Assembly: GCA_963509715.1 (NCBI GenBank)
Contig: CAUPCB010000008.1
Span: 1-50,678, forward strand
Direction of reading: 5' to 3'
DNA: 50,678 nucleotides
Origin: JABCPE02 sp963509715
GTDB lineage: Bacteria > Bacteroidota > Bacteroidia > Flavobacteriales > Weeksellaceae
Part shown: positions 43,097-50,678 of the stretch, piece by piece
Position numbering within the stretch: position 1 is the stretch's first letter
How the letters are laid out: every line of letters begins with the position of its first letter
Made by a program: the position numbers and the translations under genes
The notes under the pieces: model-generated
The model's database searches: none
What the model saw: the letters and a program-made list of their open reading frames with translations, nothing else
What the model was told of the DNA's origin: nothing

Positions 43097-44200
43097 ATGA
43101 GAAGAATATTATTGTTCTTTCTTGTGTTTACTTTCTTCTTTGCAGATGCTCAGAAGGGAAAAGGAAAAAATAAAGCTGGAGCTAAAAAGACAGCTGTAGC
43201 CAAAAAAGGTAAAAAAAGTAAAGCAGGAAAGACTAAAACTGTTCAAGAAGAACCAGAACAACCAGCCCCTGTCGTAGAGGTTAAAAAAGAGCCAGAGATT
43301 CCATTGAATCCAGTAAACTCTTTGAGTATCCTTAACTCAGATTCACCAGCTGCGTTGAGACACTACAGAAACTTGAATACAGTTAAGAAAGGGGATTCTC
43401 TTATTTCCGTAAAAAACAATCCAGTAAAATACGGATATGTAGAGGATAAGGATATTGTTAGAAGTATGGTGGTATGGGAAATTATTGATATGAACGAAAA
43501 AATCAATAGACCATTCTATTATAACTCTGATGGTTTAGTAGCTTCTACAAAATCTCTATATCAACTTCTTTTAGATGGAGTAAATGATGGCTCTATTAAA
43601 GAAGTGTATAAAGATGAGATGTTTAAAGATAGAATGACTAAACAAGAGATCGAGAATGCTACGAAATTCGTGAGTGTGTCTGATGCATATATCGAAAGAG
43701 TTAATGCTGGGGAGAAAATTTCAGAAGAAGAGAAACAACAGTACATAGATGTTTATGAAACTAAATCTGAAAATGTAAAGATGCTGAAGATCAAAGGTAT
43801 GTGGTACATCGATCGTAGAGATGCTCAGTTGAAATACAGATTATTAGGTATTGCTGCTATGGGTAAAGACCCGGCATCTAACGCCTTGAGAGGACCTAAT
43901 GGAGAATCTCTTGGTAACGCTGATGAGCTTATCGATTTATTCTGGGTATTCTACCCAAGTGCAAGGGAAGTATTGGCAAATGCAGTAGTATTTAACAATA
44001 AGAACTTGTCTTCTGACCTTACATTTGATGATTTATTGAATGCAAGAAGATTCTCTTCTATCATCTATAGATCTGAAAATGGATATGGTACAGGGAATAT
44101 CAAAGACTACATCCCGAATGATGCTAACGCTCAACTAGAAGAGAGCGAAAGAATCAAAAATCAAATTCTCGAGATGGAGAATGATATGTGGAATTATTAA
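43097..44200 (+). CDS. gldN: Gliding motility / type IX secretion protein GldN
   Basis: The 367-aa exported protein (signal peptide ending FADAQ) has a Lys-rich, low-complexity stretch at residues 20-60 (KGKGKNKAGAKKTAVAKKGK), then the GldN/PorN core with VVWEIIDMNEKINRPFYYN and IKGMWYIDRRDAQLKYRLLGI. It partners GldK in the outer-membrane-associated ring. It is last in the cluster, which ends at a strong terminator. Confidence 0.95.
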   Translation: MRRILLFFLVFTFFFADAQKGKGKNKAGAKKTAVAKKGKKSKAGKTKTVQEEPEQPAPVVEVKKEPEIPLNPVNSLSILNSDSPAALRHYRNLNTVKKGDSLISVKNNPVKYGYVEDKDIVRSMVVWEIIDMNEKINRPFYYNSDGLVASTKSLYQLLLDGVNDGSIKEVYKDEMFKDRMTKQEIENATKFVSVSDAYIERVNAGEKISEEEKQQYIDVYETKSENVKMLKIKGMWYIDRRDAQLKYRLLGIAAMGKDPASNALRGPNGESLGNADELIDLFWVFYPSAREVLANAVVFNNKNLSSDLTFDDLLNARRFSSIIYRSENGYGTGNIKDYIPNDANAQLEESERIKNQILEMENDMWNY

Positions 44201-44224
44201 TTTTATTATAATTTTAACATAATA

Positions 44225-44253
44225 GCCTAGGCAAATTTTGCCTAGGTTTTTTT
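44225..44253 (+). terminator. Terminator of the gldKLMN operon
   Basis: CCTAGGCAAA pairs with TTTGCCTAGG and is followed by seven T. The promoter box of the next gene (TATTTTTG, 44253-44260) starts inside the end of the T-run. Confidence 0.88.
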
Positions 44254-44265
44254 ATTTTTGTGGTT

Positions 44266-45309
44266 ATGAGAGATATAGAATACATCATTGTAGGAGATGG
44301 ATATGCGGCTTTATTTTTTGCGCATCAATTGTTAAAAGAAAATAAAGATTTTGTTATTTTTTCAGAAGGGAAGAAGAGTGCATCACAGATTTCGGCTGGT
44401 ATGATAAATCCTGTGGTTTTGAAGCGTTTTACTTCTTTTTGGCTGGCAAAGGAGCAGATAGATTTTTTGCATAAAACTTTGTCTGAAATAGAGCAGTATA
44501 CAGGCAAGAATTATTTAATAAATAAACCTATCCAAAGGATTTTTCATAATGAGGAAGAAAGAGAACTGTGGCAGAAAAAGATGAAAGAAGAAAGCCTTAG
44601 ACCTTTTTTGCACCCTGTTTTTGAGGAATTGGATGTGGTGAAAAATCCCTTTAGTTCAGGTAGGGTAAATCATTCTGCGAGGCTCGATGTAGAGGCATTT
44701 TTTGGAGATATTTTACAATATTTGCAAAAAAACGAATATTTGGTGAAAGAAAGATTTGATTACGATGCTCTTGATGTAGAAAACTCTCAGTATAAGGATA
44801 TTAAGTTTAAAAATATTGTTTTTGCGGAAGGAATAGCAGTGAAGCAGAATCCATATTTTAAAGAAATCCCCATTCATATTAACAAAGGACATCATTTGGT
44901 GGTAAATCTCTCTGTGCCGCTGGAAGGGGATTTTACGATTAAGAAAAAACATTTTATTTTTCCATTAGAAAACGCAAAATACTATTATGGAGGAACTTAC
45001 GATAGGGAAAGAACCGATGAAAATGTAGATGAAGAGGCGAAGGAGCAGCTGATAAATGGACTGTCTCAGTTTTATCCAGAAAAATTCGAGGTGGAGGAAA
45101 TCAATGTAGGATTTCGTCCTACTGTGGCGGATAGGAGACCTATTTTAGGAAGACATCAAAAGCACAAAAACTTTTATGTTTTCAATGGGCTGGGAGCGAG
45201 AGGAATTCTGAATGGATGCTATTTTTCAAAGGAACTTTTTGATTTTATTGAAGGTAAAAAAGACCTGCTTCCTGAGGTGAATTTGACCAGATTTACAGAA
45301 CTGAAATAA
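44266..45309 (+). CDS. FAD-dependent oxidoreductase (DAO family)
   Basis: The 347-aa protein starts MRDIEYIIVGDGYAALFFAH, a dinucleotide-binding motif of the form GxGxxx with an Asp in the middle (GDGYAA). The ATG at 44266 is chosen because a GTG at 44260 overlaps the -7 box. Family features continue with SAGMINPVVLKRF, HINKGHHLVVNL, and the C-terminal FRPTVADRRPILGRH and GLGARGIL (second FAD contact). It probably oxidises an amine or amino acid; the substrate is unknown. It is often found next to gldN in this group. Confidence 0.85.
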   Translation: MRDIEYIIVGDGYAALFFAHQLLKENKDFVIFSEGKKSASQISAGMINPVVLKRFTSFWLAKEQIDFLHKTLSEIEQYTGKNYLINKPIQRIFHNEEERELWQKKMKEESLRPFLHPVFEELDVVKNPFSSGRVNHSARLDVEAFFGDILQYLQKNEYLVKERFDYDALDVENSQYKDIKFKNIVFAEGIAVKQNPYFKEIPIHINKGHHLVVNLSVPLEGDFTIKKKHFIFPLENAKYYYGGTYDRERTDENVDEEAKEQLINGLSQFYPEKFEVEEINVGFRPTVADRRPILGRHQKHKNFYVFNGLGARGILNGCYFSKELFDFIEGKKDLLPEVNLTRFTELK

Positions 45310-45312
45310 ATA

Positions 45313-45337
45313 AAAATCCCACCATTTGGCGGGATTT
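45313..45337. terminator. Bidirectional terminator between the FAD oxidoreductase and panC
   Basis: AAATCCCACC and GGCGGGATTT pair with one mismatch across an ATTT loop, flanked by A- and T-rich runs, between converging genes. Confidence 0.75.
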
Positions 45338-45343
45338 ATTTTA

Positions 45344-46189
45344 TTAGTCAAGGTGGATATTGTCAATCAAACGGACTCCATCGACCAAAACAACGATGAA
45401 CGCTCGGTAATTCTTTCCGTTTTCGATTTTATCTACTTCTTTCAAGGTTTCTTCATCTGCAATGATGAAATATTCCAGCTCAAAATCAGAGTCTTCAAAG
45501 GTCTTTTCTACAAAGGTTTTGACATCAGAGAGGCTGGATTTTCTAAACATCTCGTTGGCTTTCATCAAAGTAGCATAGATAAGTTTGGCTTTATCTCTTT
45601 GTTCAGGGCTTAGCCTCATATTTCGCGAACTCATTGCCAGTCCGCTCTCTTCCCTGAAAATAGGCATTCCTACGATGTTGATAGGCAGATTTAGCTTTTG
45701 AACTAGTTTTTTGATAATTGCCAACTGCTGGAAATCTTTGTCGCCAAAATAGGCATTATCAGGCTGAACTTGTTTGAAAAGCTCCTCCACCACAGTTCCT
45801 ACACCGTCAAAATGTCCAGGTCTAGATTTTCCTTCCATTTCGTTTTCTAATCCATCGAAATCATAACTTTTTCGCTCTAAACCATTAGGGTAAAGGTCTT
45901 CCACGGATGGAGTATAGACGGCGTCTACATTTTTTGTTTTTTCTAAAAGGTCAATGTCTGCTTCTATGGTCCGTGGATATTTTTCTAAATCCTCAGGATT
46001 ATTAAACTGGGTAGGATTCACGAAAATAGAAGAAACTACGATATCGTTTTCCTTTCTGGCTCTCTCGTAGAGCGAGAGGTGTCCACCATGCAAAGCGCCC
46101 ATTGTGGGAGCAAAACCTATTTTTAGCCCTTTGTTTTTGGCATTAGCGATATAAATTTGTAAATCTTTAGCGTTTCTGATAATTTCCAT
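45344..46189 (-). CDS. panC: Pantothenate synthetase
   Basis: The 281-aa ligase joins pantoate and beta-alanine with ATP, the last step of vitamin B5 synthesis. FAPTMGALHGGHLSLYERAR is the HxGH-type nucleotide motif, with VSSIFVNPTQFNNPEDLEKYPRT, GKSRPGHFDGVGTVV and FGDKDFQQL as further signatures. It is transcribed away from gap, with a 167-bp gap between the two starts. No panB or panD is adjacent. Confidence 0.96.
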   Translation of the reverse strand: MEIIRNAKDLQIYIANAKNKGLKIGFAPTMGALHGGHLSLYERARKENDIVVSSIFVNPTQFNNPEDLEKYPRTIEADIDLLEKTKNVDAVYTPSVEDLYPNGLERKSYDFDGLENEMEGKSRPGHFDGVGTVVEELFKQVQPDNAYFGDKDFQQLAIIKKLVQKLNLPINIVGMPIFREESGLAMSSRNMRLSPEQRDKAKLIYATLMKANEMFRKSSLSDVKTFVEKTFEDSDFELEYFIIADEETLKEVDKIENGKNYRAFIVVLVDGVRLIDNIHLD

Positions 46190-46356
46190 AATGATAAAAT
46201 AATATTTGGTAAAATTAGGAAAAATTAAAGTAAAAATTATGCCAAATGAAATATTAAATTTAACTCGTTTTATTGGACTTTATTTTGTAAATTTGTGCAG
46301 GTCAAGTTTTAGACCTTAGATAATGAGAAGAAAACTTTAAATTTAATTATAACATC

Positions 46357-47361
46357 ATGTCAAAAATCAAAGTAGGAATCAACGGATTCGGTAGAATTGG
46401 GAGTTTAGTTTTCAACGCAATGGTTGAAAGAGATAACATCGAGGTTGTAGGAATTAACGACCTTGTGAATGCTGAATACATGGCGTATATGCTGAAATAT
46501 GATTCAGTTCACGGGAAATTCGCAGGAGAGGTTTCTGTAGAAGGGAACGACCTTATCGTAAATGGTAAGAGAATAAGAGTAACTTCTGAAAGAGATCCTA
46601 ACAACTTGAAATGGAATGAAGTAGGTGCGGAATACATCGTAGAATCTACAGGACTTTTCTTAACAAAAGAAACTGCTACTGCCCACCTAAATGCTGGTGC
46701 GAAAAAAGTAGTTCTTTCTGCTCCATCAAAAGATGATACGCCAATGTTCGTAATGGGAGTAAACCACAAAGAACTAAAAGCTGACCAAAATATTTTCTCT
46801 AACGCTTCTTGTACTACCAACTGTCTTGCGCCATTAGCAAAAGTGGTTCATGACAACTTCGGGATTGTAGAAGGGTTGATGACTACTGTACACGCTACTA
46901 CGGCTACACAGAGAACTGTGGATGGCCCATCTATAAAAGACTGGAGAGGTGGTCGTTCAGCATTGTTGAACATCATTCCTTCTTCTACTGGTGCTGCTAA
47001 AGCGGTAGGAAAAGTGATTCCTTCTCTTAACGGAAAACTGACAGGTATGGCGTTCAGAGTACCGACTGCTGATGTTTCTGTGGTGGATTTAACAGTAAGA
47101 TTAGAAAAAGCAACTTCTTACGATGAAATTTCTCAAGCTATCAAATCTGCTTCTGAAAACGAATTAAAAGGAATTTTAGGCTATACAGAAGATCCTGTGG
47201 TATCTCAGGACTTTATAGGAGATAAGAGAACTTCTATCTTCGATAAAGGAGCAGGAATCATGCTTTCTCCTAACTTCGTGAAGCTGGTATCTTGGTATGA
47301 CAATGAGACAGGATATTCTAATAAACTGACAGACTTGCTGGCTCATTCAGCGACATTATAA
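46357..47361 (+). CDS. gap: Glyceraldehyde-3-phosphate dehydrogenase, type I
   Basis: The 334-aa glycolytic enzyme has the Rossmann motif KVGINGFGRIGSLVF, the catalytic Cys152 in SNASCTTNCLAP, the His segment TTVHATTATQRTVDGPS, and SWYDNETGYSN near the C-terminus. TAAATTTG (46288-46295) is a likely -7 box. It ends at a hairpin that abuts the next gene. Confidence 0.97.
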   Translation: MSKIKVGINGFGRIGSLVFNAMVERDNIEVVGINDLVNAEYMAYMLKYDSVHGKFAGEVSVEGNDLIVNGKRIRVTSERDPNNLKWNEVGAEYIVESTGLFLTKETATAHLNAGAKKVVLSAPSKDDTPMFVMGVNHKELKADQNIFSNASCTTNCLAPLAKVVHDNFGIVEGLMTTVHATTATQRTVDGPSIKDWRGGRSALLNIIPSSTGAAKAVGKVIPSLNGKLTGMAFRVPTADVSVVDLTVRLEKATSYDEISQAIKSASENELKGILGYTEDPVVSQDFIGDKRTSIFDKGAGIMLSPNFVKLVSWYDNETGYSNKLTDLLAHSATL

Positions 47362-47370
47362 TAAACAAAG

Positions 47371-47398
47371 AGCCTCTTTTTAGAGGCTTTTATTTTTT
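47371..47398 (+). terminator. Terminator after gap
   Basis: AGCCTCT and AGAGGCT form a 7-bp stem with a 4-nt loop, then a T-rich tail that ends one base before the next ATG at 47400. Any read-through would supply the next gene. Confidence 0.8.
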
Positions 47399-47399
47399 T

Positions 47400-48710
47400 A
47401 TGAGAAATTTTCCAAAATTACCTTTTCAGATGCGGCGAAACCAGTTTATAGGTTTAGGGATTTTAGGAATCCTTATTTTGGTTTTTCAGTTGTTTTTTTA
47501 TTGGATTAAAAACAATGAGAAGCACGAGCCCGTTGTAGTGGAGTTTGTGAATGAAAAGGTGGAAAGTGAGCTGATTTTATCAGAGTTTAACCCAAATGAA
47601 CTCACCGCAGAGCAGTGGAAAAATCTGGGTTTTACAGAACGACAAGTCAAAACCATTTTAAACTACAAAGAGTTGGTCGGCGGAGAATTTCTCTCAAAGG
47701 AACAGCTGGCAAAATGCTACGCCATTTCTCCTGAAAAATTTGCGGAAATAGAGGCGTATATTCTGCTTCCAGAGAAAACCAGTAAGAAAAATAATTTTGA
47801 AAATTCTTTTACCAAGAAAGAACTAAAAATATCAGGGAAATTTAATCCTGATTCCTATTCGGCGAAAGATTGGGAGAATATGGGCTTTTCCCAAAAGCAA
47901 GCTGAAGCGATTATTAAATACAAAAACTATCTCGGCGGGAGTTTCCGAAGCAAAGAGAAGTTTAAGGAATGTTTCATCATCAGCCCAGAAAACTACCAGC
48001 GGCTTGCGCCTTACCTGCTTTTGCCAGAAACTGTGCCTGATTTCGCTCCAAAACCGAAAGAAAATAAACCTAAAATAGAATACACTTATTTTGACCCAAA
48101 TGCTTTGGATGCGCAGGGCTGGCAGAGATTAGGTTTTTCTGAAAAACAAGCCCAAGTAATTGTAAATTACAGAGATAAAAATCTGAAAGGAAGTTTTAAA
48201 AGTCTGGAAGATATTGAAAAATGCTTTGTGATTTCGGCAGAAAAATTCCAAGAGTTGAAACCTTGGATAAAACTACAAGTCCGAGAAAAAGAAGAACCTT
48301 CCAAAGCTGTGACACCAGCCAAAACGGATTTCTCTAAAATAGACCTGAACAGCATTACTTTCAAACAGTTGGTAGAATTTGGGTTTAATGAAAAGGCGGC
48401 GGCAAGTTATTTAGGATATCGAAAGAAATTAGGAGGATTTGCCGATAAACAGCAGATTTTGGAGACTTATAATGTGGATAAAGACTTGGCAAGGGATTTA
48501 ATTTCCATCAGCTCAATGGATGTTTCTAAAATCCAGAAATACGCTATCACAGATGCGCCAGAGGATTTCCTAAAAACGCATCCATATTTCCGAAAATACG
48601 GCGAAAAAATTATTTTCTATAGAGTAAGTTTCCCATCAGAAAAAGAGATTTTTAAGAAGATAAAAGCCACACCTGAGGAAATCACAAAAATGAAAATGTA
48701 TCTGAAATAA
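47400..48710 (+). CDS. Membrane-anchored protein with four helix-hairpin-helix repeats
   Basis: The 436-aa protein has one N-terminal membrane helix (FIGLGILGILILVFQLFFYW, residues 17-36). Four repeats of about 60-90 residues follow, each opening with F/I-(N/D)-x-N and holding a ComEA-like helix-hairpin-helix: NLGFTERQVKTILNYKELVGG, NMGFSQKQAEAIIKYKNYLGG, RLGFSEKQAQVIVNYRDKNL and EFGFNEKAAASYLGYRKKLGG, each followed by F(x)SKEQ-type and a helical end. Such domains bind DNA backbones non-specifically. A DNA-uptake or surface role is possible but not shown. Confidence 0.82.
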   Translation: MRNFPKLPFQMRRNQFIGLGILGILILVFQLFFYWIKNNEKHEPVVVEFVNEKVESELILSEFNPNELTAEQWKNLGFTERQVKTILNYKELVGGEFLSKEQLAKCYAISPEKFAEIEAYILLPEKTSKKNNFENSFTKKELKISGKFNPDSYSAKDWENMGFSQKQAEAIIKYKNYLGGSFRSKEKFKECFIISPENYQRLAPYLLLPETVPDFAPKPKENKPKIEYTYFDPNALDAQGWQRLGFSEKQAQVIVNYRDKNLKGSFKSLEDIEKCFVISAEKFQELKPWIKLQVREKEEPSKAVTPAKTDFSKIDLNSITFKQLVEFGFNEKAAASYLGYRKKLGGFADKQQILETYNVDKDLARDLISISSMDVSKIQKYAITDAPEDFLKTHPYFRKYGEKIIFYRVSFPSEKEIFKKIKATPEEITKMKMYLK

Positions 48711-48719
48711 TGATAATAA

Positions 48720-48750
48720 AAAAGTATGAGCGAAAAACTCATACTTTTTA
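48720..48750. terminator. Bidirectional terminator between the helix-hairpin-helix gene and the aldolase
   Basis: AAAAGTATGAG and CTCATACTTTT form a perfect 11-bp stem with a CGAAAAA loop and A/T-rich flanks, between converging genes. Confidence 0.85.
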
Positions 48751-48752
48751 AT

Positions 48753-49406
48753 TTATTGTAGTTTGTTAGAATCAGCGATGAACTGTTTCAATCCATTATC
48801 AGTCAAAGGATGATTCAAAAGATTCAGAATAGAAGCAAGAGGAGAAGTTACCACATCTGCACCTATTTTAGCACAATTTATGATATGCATAGTGTTTCGG
48901 ATAGAGGCTGCAAGTATCTTAGTTTCAAATAGATAGTTGTCGTAGATTACACGGATGTCTTCTATCAGCTGGATGCTGTCAGTAGAAATATCATCTAATC
49001 TTCCTAAAAAAGGCGAAACATAGGTAGCACCTGCCTTCGCTGCCAAAAGAGCCTGTCCAGCAGAAAATACCAAAGTACAGTTGGTTTTTATCCCATTATC
49101 AGCGAAGTATTTTATCGCTTTTATTCCATCTTTGGTCATTGGGATTTTTACTACTATTCGCTCGTGTAGGGCTGCCAGTTCTTTCCCTTCTTTTATCATA
49201 CCTTCGTAATCAGTGGAGAGCACCTCGGCGCTTACATCTCCATCTGAAATTTCGCAGATATCTCTATAATGCTGTAGAATAGCTTCTTTTCCTTTGATTC
49301 CTTCTTTTGCCATAAGGGAAGGATTGGTTGTAACTCCATCCAAAATACCAAGATTTTGGGCTTCTCTGATTTGTTCTAAATTTGCTGTGTCAATAAAAAA
49401 TTTCAT
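48753..49406 (-). CDS. fsa: Transaldolase-family protein, fructose-6-phosphate aldolase type
   Basis: The 217-aa protein has the short transaldolase/FSA fold: MKFFIDTANLEQI, GVTTNPSL, and VKIPMTKDGIKAIK, whose Lys forms the Schiff base, followed by NCTLVFSAGQALLAAKAGATYVSPFLGRLDD. The length matches the small transaldolase and F6P aldolase subfamilies, and sequence reading alone does not separate these two activities. It is probably part of pentose-phosphate or triose metabolism. Confidence 0.88.
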   Translation of the reverse strand: MKFFIDTANLEQIREAQNLGILDGVTTNPSLMAKEGIKGKEAILQHYRDICEISDGDVSAEVLSTDYEGMIKEGKELAALHERIVVKIPMTKDGIKAIKYFADNGIKTNCTLVFSAGQALLAAKAGATYVSPFLGRLDDISTDSIQLIEDIRVIYDNYLFETKILAASIRNTMHIINCAKIGADVVTSPLASILNLLNHPLTDNGLKQFIADSNKLQ

Positions 49407-49462
49407 CTTTCTTGATTTTAAAAAGGGTACGAATTTAGCGTTTTATTCTCAAATGAGCAAAA

Positions 49463-49807
49463 TTAGTCTTCTATATAGATGATTTGCCCGTCTTCCAACT
49501 GATAGGCAGTCCCTACTTTTTTTCCTTTGGTTTTGTTTTGGGAATTGTTTTGGTCGGTGGAAGGCGTGTATTTTTCTATTTTATTCCCTTTTTTGGTGAT
49601 GATTTCCATGTTGTCTTTCCCTGGGTTTTTCACGACAGTAAAGTCTTCTTTGCTGAAAACTTCGGTCATGTTCATATTCATTACCATAGCCACCATCAGA
49701 GCAACAGCAAAAACCATTGCTACATCAAACAGATTGACCACCACACTCAGCGGGTCAGTGTCTTCTTCTCGTTTGAAAATAGGAACTCTTCGGCGTTTGT
49801 TTCTCAT
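49463..49807 (-). CDS. DUF2149-family membrane protein, partner of the ExbB-like protein
   Basis: With the start at 49807 (MRNKRRRVPIFKREEDTDPL) the protein is 114 aa. The hallmark is PLSVVVNLFDVAMVFAVALM, a single membrane helix with an acidic residue as in ExbD/MotB-like stators. The C-terminal half is periplasmic. Its ATG overlaps the stop of the ExbB-like gene (ATGA). In Porphyromonas the haem-uptake hmuYRSTUV locus pairs the same two families (HmuU/HmuV). Here no TonB receptor is adjacent in the window, so the substrate is open. Confidence 0.85.
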   Translation of the reverse strand: MRNKRRRVPIFKREEDTDPLSVVVNLFDVAMVFAVALMVAMVMNMNMTEVFSKEDFTVVKNPGKDNMEIITKKGNKIEKYTPSTDQNNSQNKTKGKKVGTAYQLEDGQIIYIED

Positions 49808-50406
49808 ATATTGCCTTTGTTTTGGGTTAGAATTTGTGCTACATAGTCCAGATTGTTGGTGTCTTTGGCGTACCATCTCTGCTTAAATTGCAGGGTAATC
49901 ATCCCAATTAAACTGATAACCAAGCCCACTACCGTAGTAGCGAAAACCACCTGCATGTTGTAAGCCATTCCAGAGATATCGCCCGAAGAAAGTCCCGTGA
50001 GGGCAGGGCTCATCGCGATAAGAGTCCCAATAAGTCCTAATACAGGCCCTACTTTTGCGAGTAGTTTAGAAGTTGCGATATCTTTTTCGGCTTCGTTTTC
50101 GAAATTAGAAATCATAAAATCTGCATAGGCATCGCTCGGTGGATGCGAGAGCAGGTCGCGGAGATAGCGGATGTAGAGCGAGTTGTCCTTCTTTGGGAGA
50201 AGGTTTCTCAGCTCGTCTATATTTTCGGGCGATAGGTTTTTTATTGCGTTGTCCAGAGTTTTATCGTTCTTGAATTTGGTTACAAATTGATTGTAAAAAC
50301 TCCCTGTGAGAAGAAGAGCGCGAACGAAAAGTATTAGAAGAATAATAACATCTGGGATAAGAAGACTATTTGCTACCCAGAATAAAACCTTTGATATTGT
50401 TTCCAT
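49804..50406 (-). CDS. MotA/TolQ/ExbB-family proton channel protein
   Basis: The 200-aa protein has three membrane segments: near residues 16-36 (SLLIPDVIILLILFVRALLL), about 118-138 (LAKVGPVLGLIGTLIAMSPAL) and about 150-172 (MQVVFATTVVGLVISLIGMI). The GPVLGLIGTLI stretch is the ExbB/TolQ signature. With the DUF2149 partner it would convert the proton gradient into force for an outer-membrane process. It begins 272 nt from the window end in very AT-rich DNA, so any upstream partners lie outside or were lost. Confidence 0.88.
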   Translation of the reverse strand: METISKVLFWVANSLLIPDVIILLILFVRALLLTGSFYNQFVTKFKNDKTLDNAIKNLSPENIDELRNLLPKKDNSLYIRYLRDLLSHPPSDAYADFMISNFENEAEKDIATSKLLAKVGPVLGLIGTLIAMSPALTGLSSGDISGMAYNMQVVFATTVVGLVISLIGMITLQFKQRWYAKDTNNLDYVAQILTQNKGNI

Positions 50407-50519
50407 TTTTATAACTGATTGTTTCTATTTTTTATTTGATTATGATTAAATTTTACTTTGTTGATTATATAAACGATATTATTTTACTTTAAATTTTAAA
50501 TAAAATCTGAAAAGTCATC

Positions 50520-50678
50520 TTACTTTATTATTTTATTAGATGATAATTTAAATTTTATATTTTGTTTTTTAATATTTTCATCTTCCTTTTTTATTTTTAT
50601 AGATAGAAATAAAGTTTTTCTATATAGTTTTTTGAATTTATTATCTATATTTTTGATTTTTATAAATATTATTTTTAA
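50520..50678 (-). CDS. Possible 3' end of a gene running off the window (about 52 codons)
   Basis: One minus-strand frame stays open from the window edge down to a TAA at 50520-50522. It encodes a Lys/Ile/Asn-rich tail ending KLSSNKIIK. In DNA this AT-rich a frame of this length is uncommon but not excluded by chance. No family can be named. The 110 bp between it and the ExbB-like gene hold no clear promoter or terminator. Confidence 0.33.
   Translation of the reverse strand, partial: LKIIFIKIKNIDNKFKKLYRKTLFLSIKIKKEDENIKKQNIKFKLSSNKIIK

Noticed and set aside
1..50678. Search by eye for tRNA genes, insertion sequences and prophage genes.
   Set aside because: No cloverleaf, transposase, terminal repeats or phage structural proteins were recognised; nearly all long gaps are explained by promoters, terminators and the CRISPR array.

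Overview
This is a low-GC chromosomal stretch from a member of the Flavobacteriia (phylum Bacteroidota). It most resembles the Chryseobacterium/Riemerella/Bergeyella group (Weeksellaceae), but I do not name a genus. Reasons: a complete gldKLMN cluster (gliding motility / type IX secretion core), a SusC/SusD pair, DUF4270, a long LepB, promoters of the Bacteroidota type (TTTG about 20 nt upstream of TAnnTTTG), starts without Shine-Dalgarno sequences, and the gene order parA-parB-DUF5683-dapB.

Layout. 1-5021: a SusC/SusD outer-membrane uptake pair. In front of it lie two consecutive short Met-rich leader ORFs, each followed by its own terminator and a mutually exclusive antiterminator. This looks like a tandem amino-acid attenuator and is the most novel item here. 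5069-7030: a lipocalin-like lipoprotein, then an ECF sigma factor with a four-helix membrane partner. 7036-13506: a complete type II-C CRISPR-Cas locus: tracrRNA (minus strand), cas9 (1493 aa, catalytic residues intact), cas1, cas2, and 7 repeats of 47 bp with 6 spacers of 30 bp. Every repeat carries a Bacteroidota-type promoter reading on the minus strand, so each crRNA may start from its own promoter. 13753-20071: recA, a Gfo/Idh/MocA oxidoreductase, metK with a SAM-II-like leader, oxyR and small secreted or acidic proteins.

20150-33911: gcvP, rarA, lepB, dapB, parB-parA, prmC, and an idi / two paralogous small exported proteins / gcvT operon joined by ATGA overlaps. Two perfect inverted DnaA boxes and half of a parS-like palindrome lie between parA and prmC. 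34030-39226: serA, a degenerate starch-synthase N-domain protein, a DUF4270 lipoprotein and glmS. 39317-44200: gldK, gldL, gldM, gldN. 44266-50678: FAD oxidoreductase, panC, gap, a membrane-anchored four-repeat helix-hairpin-helix protein, a transaldolase-family aldolase, and an ExbB-like/DUF2149 pair. The window ends in very AT-rich DNA that may hold the 3' end of another gene.

How parts connect. Methionine/SAM sensing appears twice by unrelated RNA mechanisms (leader-peptide attenuation before susCD, SAM-II-like aptamer before metK). The CRISPR RNA parts fit together: tracrRNA direction, the anti-repeat match, the repeat-internal promoters, the degenerate first repeat and the terminator beyond the last repeat all indicate minus-strand crRNA transcription towards cas2. 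No tRNA, rRNA, insertion sequence or prophage gene was seen. All calls come from reading the sequence; no database search was done.
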